Below, one piece after another: positions 11,735 to 25,076 of a DNA stretch of 64,000 nucleotides (positions are counted from its first letter, which is position 1; each line of letters begins with the position of its first letter). The stretch comes from Spiroplasma phoeniceum P40 (GTDB taxonomy: Bacteria; Bacillota_I; Bacilli_A; Mycoplasmatales; Mycoplasmataceae), in NCBI RefSeq assembly GCF_003339775.1, contig NZ_CP031088.1:1302001-1366000 (forward strand). Direction: 5' to 3'. Both the position numbers and the translations under genes were made by a program. The notes under the pieces were generated by a model, which was given only the letters and a program-made list of their open reading frames with translations, was not told the DNA's origin and did no database searches.

Positions 11735-14128
11735 CTAGCGAATTTGTAATTGTAATTTCTTCAAATTCATTTTAATTTGTTCAAATTGTTGGTTAATATC
11801 TGTTTCAGTTAGCTGTTTTGCCATATCATTAAATGTAAAACTAATTGTTAAAGCAACATGATTAGGCATTTCTTTATGATCAAAATACTGGTCAATCACT
11901 TCTATTGCAACAACATTTTTAACTCCTGTTAAAATCTTTTTCTTAATTTGTTCGTAGGTTACTGTTACTGGTACTCAAATTGAAATGTCACGACTACTTG
12001 TACTAAATTTAGAAGGCGGTGTGAAAAATGTTTGTTTCTTATGCGGATAATTAAACATTACTTCAAAATTAATTTCGCCAAAATAAGTTGCACTTTTTAA
12101 ATCAACTTCTTTTTGATAACTATGATTAATCACACCAATAATTGCTAATAATTGTTTTCCTAAAAAAACATGACTAGTTTGATAAGGATGGTAAATTTTA
12201 TTTTTTGGTGCTGATTGATATGATAATTCATCAATATCAATTTGTTCACTTTGCAAATAAGCTTCCAATAAACTTTTAATATAATAATACGAATTAGAAA
12301 GACTATCGCCTGTTATTTTATTTTGAATAATTTCTGCTTGACTTACAAATGCCCCATGATAATAACTTTTCTCATTTACATAAATTTTTTCAACAGTAAA
12401 TAACTTAACATTTTTTTGATTTCGAGCATTATTGTATTTAACACTGTTTAATAAACTATTTGTTAAACTTAACCGCATTACAGCATGTTCTTCCGATAAT
12501 GGCGATAGTAATTGATATGGTTTTTGATAATTAAAAAAGTTAAAATGAGTAATTTCTTCTTGTTTAACTAGCGCATATGTTTTTGCCTGATAAAAACCAT
12601 TATTTAAAAAGAAAGTTTCAAAATTTTTAATTGTTTTTTCAGAAGGACGTTTAGCCTTAACTAAATTTGGTAAGACTGGTGGTTGAGCAACAATGTTATT
12701 ATAACCAAATAACCGGGTAATTTCTTCAATCAAATCAGCTTTCTGAAAAATATCGGTACGAGTTGCTGGTGGTGTCACAAATAATTGTTCACCTTCTGTT
12801 TTAAATTGGAAAGCTAATGGTTCTAATAAAGCTTTAATTTCTAATAAGGTAAAAGAATAACCGATAAATTGATTAATCTCAAGTAAAGTAATGTTAATTG
12901 ACTCAACTGTTTTCTTATATTCTTTAATAAAGTTTAAAACTGATAACTCGGCTAAAAAACCATTAATTTTTAATAAATACAAATAACGTGATAATCCTAA
13001 TCCAACAGTAGCATAACTAAGGGGTTTGATATAACGTTGTAAATTAATGTTACTAATACCAACTTTTCGTTGTTGTTGACGCATTATAATATGATTTAAA
13101 TGGAGTGCTAACACTGTTATCTCCGTTGTTGTAGCACTAATAGCATAAGTCGGATTAACGCGGACACCAATTAATTCTAAAAATTCATTCCCATCAAGAA
13201 CTACTAAATCACCTTTTTTAATATTAAAAGTTTTATTTTCATAATCATCAGTAATTTTTAAAGGGTTTTTAATTTTATTAAAATCATAAAGTAATAATGG
13301 TTGCCCTGTTTCAAGGGTTGCTTTAATTGCTAAATCGCCAAATGGATCTGCTACATTTGATTGATATTCATTAATTTTTAACCAAATTCGATCTGATAAT
13401 TTTAGCGGAGTTTTTTCCGGCGTTAATTTAATATTAACACTAATTGCTGATTCAACTGCTGATGTTGCAATTTCTACTTTTAATGGATTTTGATATTCTT
13501 TTAAATTTTCTGTTGATTCTAATTCTAACGGAAATAATTCACGTTTAAAATAGTGGGCTAATTCACGGGCTAATTCATAAGCACTTAAGCAATCACTGCG
13601 GTTTAATGTTAAATCAATCTCAAACAAATAATCAGTTAAACCAATTTTAGTTAAAACATCTTCAGCACCAATCATATCATATGAACCTTCTTTTTCATTA
13701 AAAGTTAAAATAATTTCATCTTGTTCGGCTGGCGTTAAATATTTTTCAGCAATTCCTAATTCACTTAGTGAACACATCATTCCTTCCGAAGCATATCCTT
13801 TAATTTCACGTTTTGCAATTTTTGCACCATCGGCTAACACTGCCCCTGGACGAGCAACGACAACATATCCATTTTCCGCTGGGTTACTAGCTCCGCAAAC
13901 AATTGGATCAACTAATTCTTGTCCTATATCAACTAGACAAAACTTTAAATGCGTATCAGGAATTTCATTAACAACTTGAATTCGACCACAAACAATATTA
14001 CTATTACGATCAAAATTATGCGTACGTTCTACTTCAAACCCTAAACTATTTAAAGCAGCAACAATATCAGCATTACTAATATCAGTAAAATCAATATATT
14101 TATTTAATCATCTTCTTGTAATAATCAT
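11735..14128 (-). CDS. pheT: Phenylalanyl-tRNA synthetase beta subunit
   Basis: 797 residues in one frame. Domains follow the usual order: N-terminal body with an EMAP-type region (CGASNPAENGYVVVARPGA), B3/B4 region, B5 (KADLIEEITRLFGYNN), catalytic-like core, and the C-terminal FDX-ACB anticodon-binding domain containing FSTSSRDISIWVPV. It forms the (alpha-beta)2 enzyme with PheS. TTAGGAGG lies 6 bp before the ATG, 10 bp after pheS. Confidence 0.97.
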
Positions 14129-14138
14129 TTTAAACCTC

Positions 14139-15176
<1,038 letters not shown>

Positions 15177-15212
15177 TGTTTAATCCTTTCTTGCTGAAGT
15201 CTAATTAAGTTA

Positions 15213-15475
15213 GAAAAATCCTTGTCTATATTAAAAAAATATAAACAAGGAGCAATTTCTTACGGTACCATCCTTTTTTTACTAATAAATAGTCTTAATT
15301 AAAGTTAACGAATCATTTATATTAAATAATCCGGCTGGGATTAGCAGCTCTCATTAGGTGAATTCCTTAATATCTCACCAGTTATTTGCACCAATCATAA
15401 CCTCTCTGACGATAAGCATATTAATTACTATTCCTAAATCAACGATTTAATCTGAAATTTTATAATTTTATTATA
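15213..15475 (-). promoter_or_regulatory. T-box leader of pheS-pheT
   Basis: On the minus strand AAGGATGGTACCGTAAG (about 15,262-15,278) matches the T-box. Downstream, TCCTTGTTTATATT...AATATAGACAAGGA followed by TTTTT forms the terminator stem, whose 5' arm overlaps the antiterminator. About 190 bp of upstream leader has room for stem I. Uncharged tRNA-Phe is the expected ligand; the specifier codon was not assigned. Confidence 0.85.
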
Positions 15476-15482
15476 ACCTATT

Positions 15483-18400
15483 TTACTCAGTTAATTCATT
15501 TAGTTTTTGTTTTTTTACTAAATACATAGATAATAGTCATGATAGAACTAAAATAATAGTAATAATAGTTCCAACTTTTAATGGTGTTTGTCAATTTAAT
15601 GGTAAATTAATAACAAATTTAAACTGTTCTAAAATAATGTTAACAGCAAAGTACCAAATTAGTAAGGAAATAACATATGCCAGGAAGAATGTAAATAAAA
15701 CACCAAGAACATAATTACCAATTACAATAAAGTTTACTTGCCGTGGTTTATATCCTAAGGCTCGCATTGTTAAAATAACTGAGCTAGCTTCATCAATTAC
15801 AGAAGAAGTAATAACTGCTAAAATAATGAAAATAATAATTCCATTTAATATTTGTAAAATTAACAATGAATCATTTAACATCCCCAAGCCTGCCGATGCT
15901 AATAATTTTTGCAAGGTAATTAATTCAACATTATTTGGACCCGTAAAGATACTAATATCACTACCATCACTAGTTATTGTTGTCATAATTTTTCCTAAAT
16001 TATCCGTAATATCATGGTTAAAAATATTAATTGTTAAGTTTTGCAATGTAATCTTATAATCTTGTTTCCCCATTAGCAATTCTTTTGGGTTGATCTTATC
16101 ATAAATCATTTTTTCCTTAGAAATAACTCCATCATAAAAATCATTTGGGACTGGTTTTTCGTTAAAATCATAAAATAAAAACCGAATAGTATTAGCATTA
16201 ATAAAAACATTGCTTCGTATTGTATCATTTTTATTAATTCCCTTTACAGCAATTGATATATTATACGTAGATCTTACATTTTTAACAGTAAATTCAAAAG
16301 TATCATTAATTTTTAAATTATTTAATTTAGCTATTTTTTCTGAAATAATTGCAGGAATTTGTGTTCTTGTTAATGGTGCTGCAAACAATTCGTTAATAAC
16401 CTTTTTGTTAACACCTTCCATTTGATAAAAATTTGTCCAAGTATTTGGTTCAATCCCTTTTAAATTAAGATCACTAATTACTGCTGTTTCACGATTACTT
16501 GGAGTTACAGCTAAATTAAGAACTGGCAATTCTGTTTGAGGATTATAATACAATGTATTAAAACTAACAACTGTCTTAATATGTGTCTGGTCAATCAGAT
16601 TACTTAAATTAACAATATTTTTTCCTCAATCTGGTAAATTTCCTCCTGTTATATTTGTTATATCTTTAACAACTTGAATTAAATCAGTTAAATAAACTGA
16701 CTGATAAATTGGTTGATAAAGAAAGAGTTTTTGTCATAATTCCATATCCATCGGATTATGATGAATCGCTGTTGCTAATTCACTAAATTTTGCTAATGAA
16801 ACAGCTTGGGTTTGTTCAACATTACTTGTTGGTAACACTCGAAAATGATTATTATTTATTAATTTTAATTTTTCTTCTCCTGTTGGAGTTCGATGACTTG
16901 TTGCCATTGTTAATAAACTTGGAAATTGGAAGCGATGGTCAACATCTTTTTGATAAACATTACTAAACGAATAAACAATTTGTCGAAAAATATCAGATGC
17001 ATTAAATTGAATGATAAAGAGTAATGAAGAAATAAAGAAAATAAACATTACAATCATTCATTTTCAAAATCCTTTTAAAGTAAATGCTAATTGAATTCGA
17101 AACAAGAAACTTGTTTTACTAAAAATTTTTTTAATCCCAATTATTAAACCATAAAAATGCATTTTTCCAGCACCATTAATTAATAATAAACTTGGTTTGT
17201 TTAAATAACTCATTGTAAATAAAAATGATAAAGTAGTAAAAAAGATGGGGATAACTAAAAACAAAATTAGCATAAATCATCAGGAAACATAAATTAATTT
17301 AAATGGAATTAATAATCCTGTTGTATATAATGTATTAACATATAACTGAATAGGAATACTAACACAATATCCTAATATAATACCAAATAGCATCGTGACA
17401 AAAAACTTTGTTGAAAAAATTCATGATAATTCCGTTGTTTGATAACCAAAAGCTTTAAAAATTCCAATTTGACGACGATTTTTATTCATCTCTTTTTTCA
17501 TTGTATAATTAATAAAAATAAAACCTAAAAATAACAACACCGAACCAATTGCACTATACAAAATAATTTGAATATTAATATTTTGCGTTTGCATTGCAAT
17601 ATCACTATTTTCATATGGAATTAAAGTTGCTGTTGGATTAATATAACCCTGTGCTAAATTTTCTTTTAAAGTTAAAATTGCATTTGTTGAATTTAATTTA
17701 ATTAAAATTTTTTGACTTGGATTTAAAATAATATTCCCTAACTCACCACGAACATTTGCATCCTGCAATTGAGTTTGGAAATGCTCAGTTGTAAATAATA
17801 CACCGTATTTCCGAATATCATTGCTACTATTAATTTTTAAATTTGTCCGCTTAATAAAATTATCTAAATTATTTCCAATTCCAACAATTTTTAAATTAAA
17901 ATTTGGGTTGTTCCGAATGACTGGAAAAATATCTCCAATTTTTAAATGATTTTGCTCTGCAAATAAACTACTAACAACCGCTTCATTATCTACTGTTGGC
18001 AACTGTCCTTTGTATAATTTCAATTGGTTAAAATTAACGGCGGCTGTCTGTTCTAGATTTTGTACTACCGCAGGAGTAATCTTTAAAGTATAATTTGAAC
18101 CGCTTTCTTGTTTAAAAGAAATAGTTTCAAAAACACCAACAGAATATTCTGGAAAATTTTTTTGTCGTAATAACCGTGTTACCATTTCTTTTGGTTGGTT
18201 TCAATTAAATTTTTTAAAATAAAGATAGCCAATCGGATTAACACCATCAATATTTTGCTTCATTCCTCGATATTGCGCAACTTCCGCTAATTTAGTAATA
18301 ATTTGACTTGTTGAACAAATTTGCTGTAATTCTGGACTTGCAAGAGTACCACACACACTTTTTGTTGTTTTTCACCAACTACTGTTTTCATTTAAAATTG

Positions 18401-18686
18401 CTTGGGGAACTCCTGTAACATTAATTTCTTGCTTATTTTTATCAATAAACTTATTATGTAAATAATAATCTTCCATAAAATTAGGTTTATAATCTTCAAC
18501 ACTAAAACTATAATCTCATTGTTCAGATGTATATACTAAATCATTATATTTTATTTTATATTGTAAAGCACCTGATAAAATTCCGGCAATTGTTGCAATA
18601 ATAATGATAATAAAAAGAATTAAACCTCCGGCTTCAATTCAATTTTTAAAATATGATTTTAAATAACTTTTTAAAATTTGGCGCAT
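15483..18686 (-). CDS. Large FtsX-type ABC transporter permease
   Basis: 1067 residues in one frame with many TGA Trp codons. A first membrane segment lies at about residues 15-40, followed by a large extracellular domain. Two FtsX-like permease blocks follow, at about 380-430 (LLFLGFIFINYTMKKEMN, then RQIGIFKAFGY) and about 950-1060 (AVITSSVIDEASSVILTMRALGYKPRQV), the MacB/LolE type architecture. A second extracellular domain separates them. In Mollicutes such permeases work with a separate ATPase and may move lipids, lipoproteins or peptides. No ATPase gene is adjacent; substrate is unknown. Its stop lies just downstream of the pheS T-box leader start. Confidence 0.85.
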
Positions 18687-18754
18687 TATTATTCTCCATC
18701 TTTCATTTTAATAAATTATAACAAATTCAAAAGTTACCGAAATAACCAAAATAA

Positions 18755-20210
18755 CTATTTTTTAAAATTAAGCGAATCGTCACTTCCAATAAGCTCTGCT
18801 AAAACAAAACCAATTTGATCAATAATGTCTGTTGGTAACACTGGTTTTTTGTATTGTGAAATTTCATCACCAGCTAACCCGTGTAAATACGTTCCAACAA
18901 TTGCTGCTTCAAACAATTCATAACCTTGACCAACTAAACTAGCAATTAAACCAGTTAGCGTATAACCCATACCAGCCATACCAGCAACAGCGATATATGG
19001 ATTACCGGTACCGTTAATATACACGCGATTACCATCCGTAATAATTGATTGATATCCTTTTAAAACAAAAATAATTTTATACTTATTAGCAAATTCTTTT
19101 GCAATATTAATTTAATTACTTAAAATTTCTGGCACACTTTTATTAATTAAACGTGATAATTCCAATGCATGGGGTGTTAAAATTGATCGCCCACGTAATT
19201 TCCGTAATAATGGGACATCTAGAACATTAATTCCATCATCATCAACAACAATTGATCCTTTATAATTATCTAAAATATAATTTAAAGTATTATATGTCCG
19301 TTCTGTTTTTCCTTTTCCCATTCCATAGACAACTACATTAACTTTGTTTGTTAATAAATCTAAAATTCGGATTCGATCAGAAGCATCACAAAACGTAATT
19401 TATGGAGCAGTATTATTGGTTTTTCCCAATAATTCTGGGGATAATGCTCAAATTACTAGGCCAATTCCAGCATTTAATGCCATATTAGCAACTAAAGTCC
19501 CAGCATTTAAATATTCTAAACTTGAAGCAAAAATAAGTAAATTTCCATAAATGCCTTTGTGTGAAATTAGTGAGCGGGAATGTAATTGGACACTATCCGT
19601 ATAAAATAAGTTGTTATCAATTAATTTCGCGCAAATACAATTGATTTCTTGCTGATGAAACCCCATTAGCCTTAATTGCAATTGTTGGAATTGTTGCACT
19701 ATCATTTTCAATTCCACTTGGAATATCAGATGCTAAAACATATTTTTGACTTTCATTAACTTTTTTAATAATTTCAGCAATGGCAGGTGGCATTTTTCCA
19801 TGATAACCAATACCAAAAATGCAATCAATAAATAATATCAGTTCATAAAATTACTGCATCAATATTATCATCAAGAAAGGTCATTGTTACATTTCGCAAC
19901 TTTTTAACTAATGAATAATAATATGCCACTTCTTGGGTTTTAGCAGTATCAAAGGTTTTTTATCAGTGCAAATATGAATATGGATCTTTTTTGTTCCATC
20001 ATAATCACTAATTAATTTTGCTAAACAAAAACCATCCCCACCATTATTACCAATGTTAGCTAAAATTAAAAAACTATGAACTGCTAAATTCAAATGATGA
20101 AATAAACCCTCGGCTGCTTTCGCCATTAATTTAACTGCTGAAATATCAAATTGATTAAAAATAAAATTTTCAAGATTTTTAGTGTCTTTTTGATTACTAA
20201 TATAAAGCAT
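18755..20210 (-). pseudogene. Bifunctional NAD(P)HX epimerase/dehydratase (nnrE-nnrD), decayed
   Basis: Two repair domains are recognisable. The N-terminal YjeF/NnrE part has NIGNNGGDGFCLAKLI, then, in a different frame, DCIFGIGYHGKMPP and VLASDIPSGIEND. The C-terminal NnrD part is in a third alignment of frames: IYGNLLIFASSLEYLNAGTL, VVDDDGINVL, SILTPHALELSRL and NGTGNPYIAVAGMAGMGYTL, which are the ADP/NADHX-binding blocks. At least two frameshifts split the epimerase half (about 19,950 and 19,830), another shift separates the halves, and in-frame TAA codons lie at 19,400-19,402 and 19,112-19,114. The enzyme pair normally repairs hydrated NADH/NADPH. Expression of an active product is very unlikely. 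Confidence 0.85.
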
Positions 20211-20258
20211 ATTTCTTAACTCCTTACTTATTTATTTTAAATTAAAAAGGAAACCATA

Positions 20259-20948
20259 TTAGATTCCTGGTTTTTTTAAAATTTCAACTTTTTCACGATA
20301 ATTTGGCATATATTTTTCAACACGATATCAAAACGCCTTAGAATGATTATGATGAACTAAATGTGATAATTCATGAATAATTACATATTCCAATACTGTT
20401 GGATCAAAATGAATTAACTTTGTATTTAAAACAATTTTTTCCGTTTGTGGATAACACACACCTCATTTACGAACCATTGCTTTAATTGTTAAATTTTTAT
20501 AAGATAAATTCATTATTTTTGCTCATTTATTTAATAACTGTTCAAATTTATAACTAAATTTTGGTTTTAAAAAATGGTGTAACTTTTTAACATTTTCATC
20601 ATAACTACCAGCATCTTTTAATAAAAAATATTGTCGATTAATAATTTTTGTATGAATATTTTCATTGGTTAATTGCAACGGATATTTTTCATTAAAAACA
20701 TAAACATAACCTGTTCCGTTTGGATTAATGACAATCTTTTGATAATTATCGTGAACATTAATTACCGTAATAATTTTTTTAATATTTTTATAAATTAGAG
20801 TTTCAATTTCCCAATCATGGGCATAACTAGGGGCCGATACTTTAATTTTGCCATTATTAACATTCAACACAATATTCTTCTGTTCTTTAATAATTAAATC
20901 ATATTTAATTAAGTTGCCCTGATATGGTATCACTTTTTCCAATGCCAT
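20259..20948 (-). CDS. YgjP-like zinc metallopeptidase (M48/DUF45 family)
   Basis: 229 residues. The C-terminal third has the zinc motif HELSHLVHHNHSKAFW, preceded by MVRKWGVCYPQ, the W-G-x-C block typical of YgjP/DUF45 proteins. No membrane segment or signal peptide is visible, so it is probably cytosolic. The substrate is unknown. It lies between the nnr pseudogene and a membrane protein gene, all on the minus strand. Confidence 0.85.
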
Positions 20949-20981
20949 GCTATTACTCCCCCTATCATAAATATGGATTAA

Positions 20982-22310
20982 TTAATGATTATCATCTATT
21001 TTATCATCATTTTCATTTTCATTCTCAAAATTATGGTGTAAATCCGATGATTGTAAAGAATTATTAGTTGCTGGTTTTTTTGTAATATCTTCACGGTATT
21101 TTTTTCCTGCTGTTCAAATTTTATCAATATCACCTAAAAAAACTTTACCATCATAAAAACTATCAACACGGGCATTGGAATTAATGCGTTGCTTACCACT
21201 TGGTTTTGAAACCGAACCAATTCGTTCTGCTAATTCTGTTTTATCTAATGACATATGTTGTTTTGATTTTGGAATAATAATTGAATCATAGGCATTGAAA
21301 TTTCCTTTTGAAGACGAAGTTTCCGCACTAAAAATAGGAGCTGAATAATCACGATGTTTAATAATATCACCTTTTTTCACAAAGTCACCTTCTTGTTCAA
21401 TAAGTAATCCTGCTGGTGATTCATCAACAATTCCTTCACCCTCTTTAATTGTGCGTAAATATTGGCCTTCTGCACCAACACGAATTGTTGGTTTTGAATT
21501 ATCAGAATTATTATCTTCTTCCTCTGGAACAAGATGTCCTTCACCTTGCTCATGTAAAAGAGCATTCCGAGCCATTTTTGCTTTCAATAATGCTATTTTT
21601 GCTTTTAAATCATTTGTTGTTGAAACTGATTTGTTGTTAAGAGGAGTTTTTGTTTCTTCAATATGAGTAAGTTCAGCTTGATTAACCATTTCTTTTTGTG
21701 GTGTTAACCCACGAGCACCAATTTTACCAGTTTCAAAATTAATTGCTGTTAAACGATTTTTTTGATCTTGTGTTAATGATTTTGCTTTTCGTGTTGTATG
21801 ATAATAAGCTATTGCAAAGCAACTACCAAAGAAGGTTAAGACTGGTCCAATAAATAGCAAAATAAAACCTGAATTAATTGGTAAATTTAACTTAAAAATA
21901 TTTAAACCAGTTTTAGCACTTATTGGTTGACCAGCAAGTACAACAGCCATTGTTAATAAAATGCAAGATATTAATCCAATAACAAAAGCGCCACTTATGC
22001 CAAAAATTTTATAACCATTATTTTTTGATAAATAATTTGGAATTAAATACAGCAATACTAAAAAACTAGAACTTCCAATTAAAATCCCCCCAAATAATTC
22101 TGGGTTTGCCATAACATTATTATATACTGTCATATTTGAAAACTGTAAAACTAAAAGAGCAATATCGTGTAATAGCATATATGAAGCATTATAAAAAAAC
22201 ATTTGATTATTAATTTTATTTGCTAGCATAATTAATATTCCGAACAGTAACGCACTAAAAATTCCGCCAATTGTTAAGAAAGTTAATGACACTCTACGTA
22301 ATTTCTCCAT
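20982..22310 (-). CDS. Four-helix membrane protein with long cytoplasmic tail
   Basis: 442 residues, not assigned to a named family. Four membrane helices occupy about 10-185 (for example LTFLTIGGIFSALLFGILIM and INSGFILLFIGPVLTFFG). The remaining 260 residues are hydrophilic, rich in Lys, Glu, Ser and Asn, with a short Ala/Lys helix (LKAKIALLKAKMARNALL). The ATG at 22,310 is used because AGGTG lies 6 bp upstream; an in-frame GTG at 22,319 overlaps that site. A small membrane-plus-tail architecture could anchor cytoskeletal or division elements, but nothing in the sequence proves this. Confidence 0.7.
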
Positions 22311-22489
22311 TTTTTTCACCTATCTTTTAACCATAAAAAAACCATACATATATTATTTAGGTATATACGATAATTATACCCTATTTCTATCAAAACCAAT
22401 AATAAAATGTAAAAATCGTTTGTTATTTATCATTTTAATTAAAACAAAATCCAACAGAAAAAACAATTTAAAATTTTAAAAATAAAAAA

Positions 22490-22518
22490 GATACTAGTTT
22501 TAATTTAAAACTAGTATC
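22490..22518 (-). terminator. Strong hairpin terminator, minus strand
   Basis: GATACTAGTTTT and AAAACTAGTATC form a perfect 12-bp stem with a 5-base loop, followed on the minus strand by CTTTTTTATT. No intact gene ends directly upstream of it. Confidence 0.75.
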
Positions 22519-23025
22519 ACTTCACATAATTGTAACACAACTTTCACTCAGGGTAATGTTTATTATTTTGATAATTATATTTGTTCAGAAATAATTAAAT
22601 AATTCAGGGTATATATATTATGTTTATTAAAAATTGATTTGCTACTTAGTTTAAAGGATAAAAAAAAGAATGGATATATTTTTATCACAAATCATTTTAC
22701 AGACTAGTTTGTTTTTTATAAAATAGACAAGGTAATTATTTTTAATTATTATTCTGAAACAATTGAAAGTTAATAGTTTTGTTAATTGATATTTGATATT
22801 TTAATACATTAAAAAAATATCTATATCCTTTCGCTTAACATCCCAACCACCCTACCAGAATTCCAGAAGATTGATAAATTTAAAAGTAAAATGAATTAGT
22901 TACTAATTGCTAACTAACCATTAAATAAATGTTAAACTTTATAATCTTGCATCAAAATAACGTATATCCAATTACATTATATAATATATTATTTTATTTT
23001 CAACAAGATAATTTACTTTAAAAAT
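22519..23025. other. Gene-free AT-rich stretch between two related terminators
   Basis: About 500 bp with stops in every frame and no recognisable protein or RNA. It is bounded by two hairpins sharing the AAAACTAGTTTT core, which suggests a gene has been lost here. Confidence 0.5.
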
Positions 23026-23055
23026 TAAAAACTAGTTTTATTTAAAACTAGTTTT
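23026..23055 (-). terminator. Terminator of the lipoprotein gene at 24,235
   Basis: The palindromic pair TAAAACTAGTTTTA...TAAAACTAGTTTTA is followed on the minus strand by TTTTTAATTTTT, 44 bp beyond the lipoprotein stop codon. Confidence 0.7.
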
Positions 23056-23098
23056 ATCCTAACACTTTTTTCAATTGTAATTACTTCTTTTTATTTTT

Positions 23099-24235
23099 TT
23101 ATTGTAATGTTGCAATAATTTGATAAAACGGCTGTTTTGTTAAAATTGATGCCATTTTATCAGACGATGCTAAAATTTTTGAACCTGGTTTTGCTCGAAA
23201 AACAAGTTCTTTTTTATCTGGAATATATGGTTTGTCAACTAAAAATTCATCATATCATAAGTCTTTATACTGCTCGGCAAAATCTTTTCCCAACAGTTCT
23301 TTAACAACAGCATAACGAATGTCATTTAAATTATTTCCAGTATATGTTTCAGTTAGGCTAACTTTAATTTGTGCCATATTTTTTGGTTTTTCATTATTAT
23401 AATTTAAATATTTACGGTGATCTAAAATAACATGAAATTTAAAAGTAACATTCGAATCATTGAAAATATTAGGGACACTACCACTTAAGTAAAAAGTACC
23501 GTTGAATTGATCATCAATGGTAATATCTAAGATACCGCCTCGCATAAAGGCTTGCATAATAGCTTGACTATAAAAAGCACAAAAACGATTACGATCACCA
23601 GTAAATTCCATTAGGGCTGCTGCCATAATTAATTTATTTCCGGTTGGATCTTTTTTTCAATTATTATATATAGAACTATTTAAATAGACATTTCCTAGGT
23701 TAACAACTGGATACACTTGGTCAAAAGTAACAGCTTCTGAAATAATTTCTAATTCACCATTAAAATTACTGCCTTCTTTTGCAATCATTTTATAATTATT
23801 ACCTTCCATAATAATTTGGACATCATCACTCGTAAAATTTGTTCCATTTAAGACATTAATCACTGCTAAAACACGAGCAGGATCAGCAGGTTTACCAACT
23901 GATTCTTCTGAATATGGTAATGAAGTGAACGTAATAATTTTTGTTAAATCATTTGTTGTTCAATCCAAATTAATTTTTTTTGTTAAAAATGGTTGATTCG
24001 TAACATCTGGCATTGAACGAATTATTGCTGTTTTCATCCCCGGGGCAAGATCAACATCAAAATTATCTGCATTATAATTTAACTTTTGAATAGTTGCTTT
24101 AATACTAGCAACATTTGGGATAACATGATAATTGGTTTTTTGTGTAATATCAACAACATTAGTACAACTAACAACTGAAGCAATAGAAACCGAAGTAAAT
24201 GTTAGGGATGCTAAAATAATCATTAATTTTTTCAT
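23099..24235 (-). CDS. Surface lipoprotein
   Basis: 378 residues in one frame. The N-terminus MKKLMIILASLTFTSVSIAS ends in the lipobox SVVSC with Cys24 as the lipidation site, so it should be processed by LspA. The rest is soluble and rich in Asn, Asp and Thr, with a central region MEFTGDRNRFCAFYSQAIMQ and a C-terminal half of beta-strand character (IPDKKELVFRAKPGSK). No named domain is recognised. A mollicute-specific surface or binding protein is likely. It has its own terminator. Confidence 0.85.
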
Positions 24236-24281
24236 ACCTAAAAGCTCCTCTATTCTAAAAATAAATTATTTAAAAATATTA

Positions 24282-24995
24282 TTATAAACAAAGCAAGGGT
24301 GGACAATTCTCCTTTTTGAATTGAATTAATAATTTTGTTTTTCGTAATTGCGCTTTTAAAAATGTGCGACAAATGAGTAATTTAATAATTACTACAATCT
24401 TCATTTGCTGCAAAAATCTAATCAGCGCAGCAAATGGATCAATTGTAAAGTTATTTATAAATAATTCATTATAAATTTCCGTGTTAGTTCAAATAACAAA
24501 AAAAGTAATTTTTTTAAGATAAAATCCATAAATAATAACTAGTGCAATTGTTAATAATAATGATAAACTAATAATAAGATAAAAAATATAAAATAAATTT
24601 AATAAAATTAAATACGTAATTCGTGCCAAATGTTGATTTTGAACTAAATTAATATAACGTTGAAAATTATAAGCTAATGTTATTGTTAATAAAATTAAAT
24701 TTAATAATCATGTTAAAAGAACAAATCAATTTGTTTTAATCAATAATTTATAATGGTCAAATGATCATTGATATAAGCGGAAATTAATTAAAATTTGCAT
24801 TAAAATCCCTACGACAAAAACAGAAACAAAGGAAATTAATAATACATAGGCTAAATTAAAAAGAACATTATCGAAAACAAAATTATTTACTGGATAAATA
24901 ATTCCAATTCCTCAAAAGAAAAAAATATAAAATAATAATGCTAATAAAAAGAAGCTAAGAAACTTATGATAAAAATTATTATGTTTTAGATTCAT
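24282..24995 (-). CDS. Polytopic membrane protein of unknown function
   Basis: 237 residues, in one frame when TGA is Trp (five such codons break it under the standard code). Four hydrophobic segments are visible, at about 13-35, 45-70, 95-120 and 135-165; the C-terminal 60 residues are basic (FLKAQLRKTKLLIQFKKENC). No family recognised. It lies between lepA and the lipoprotein gene on the same strand. Confidence 0.65.
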
Positions 24996-25076
24996 TGTTA
25001 TCACCTTTTATTATAATTAATACCTTTAAATAATTATATCACTTTTTATTAATAAAAAATTTGGTAACAATAGCAA

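Noticed and set aside
15180-15480. Possible small ORFs in the pheS leader
   Set aside because: The region is explained by the T-box and terminator stems.
21449-21666. Plus-strand frames of 63-71 codons within the membrane protein gene
   Set aside because: Antisense shadows of a longer, well-supported minus-strand gene.
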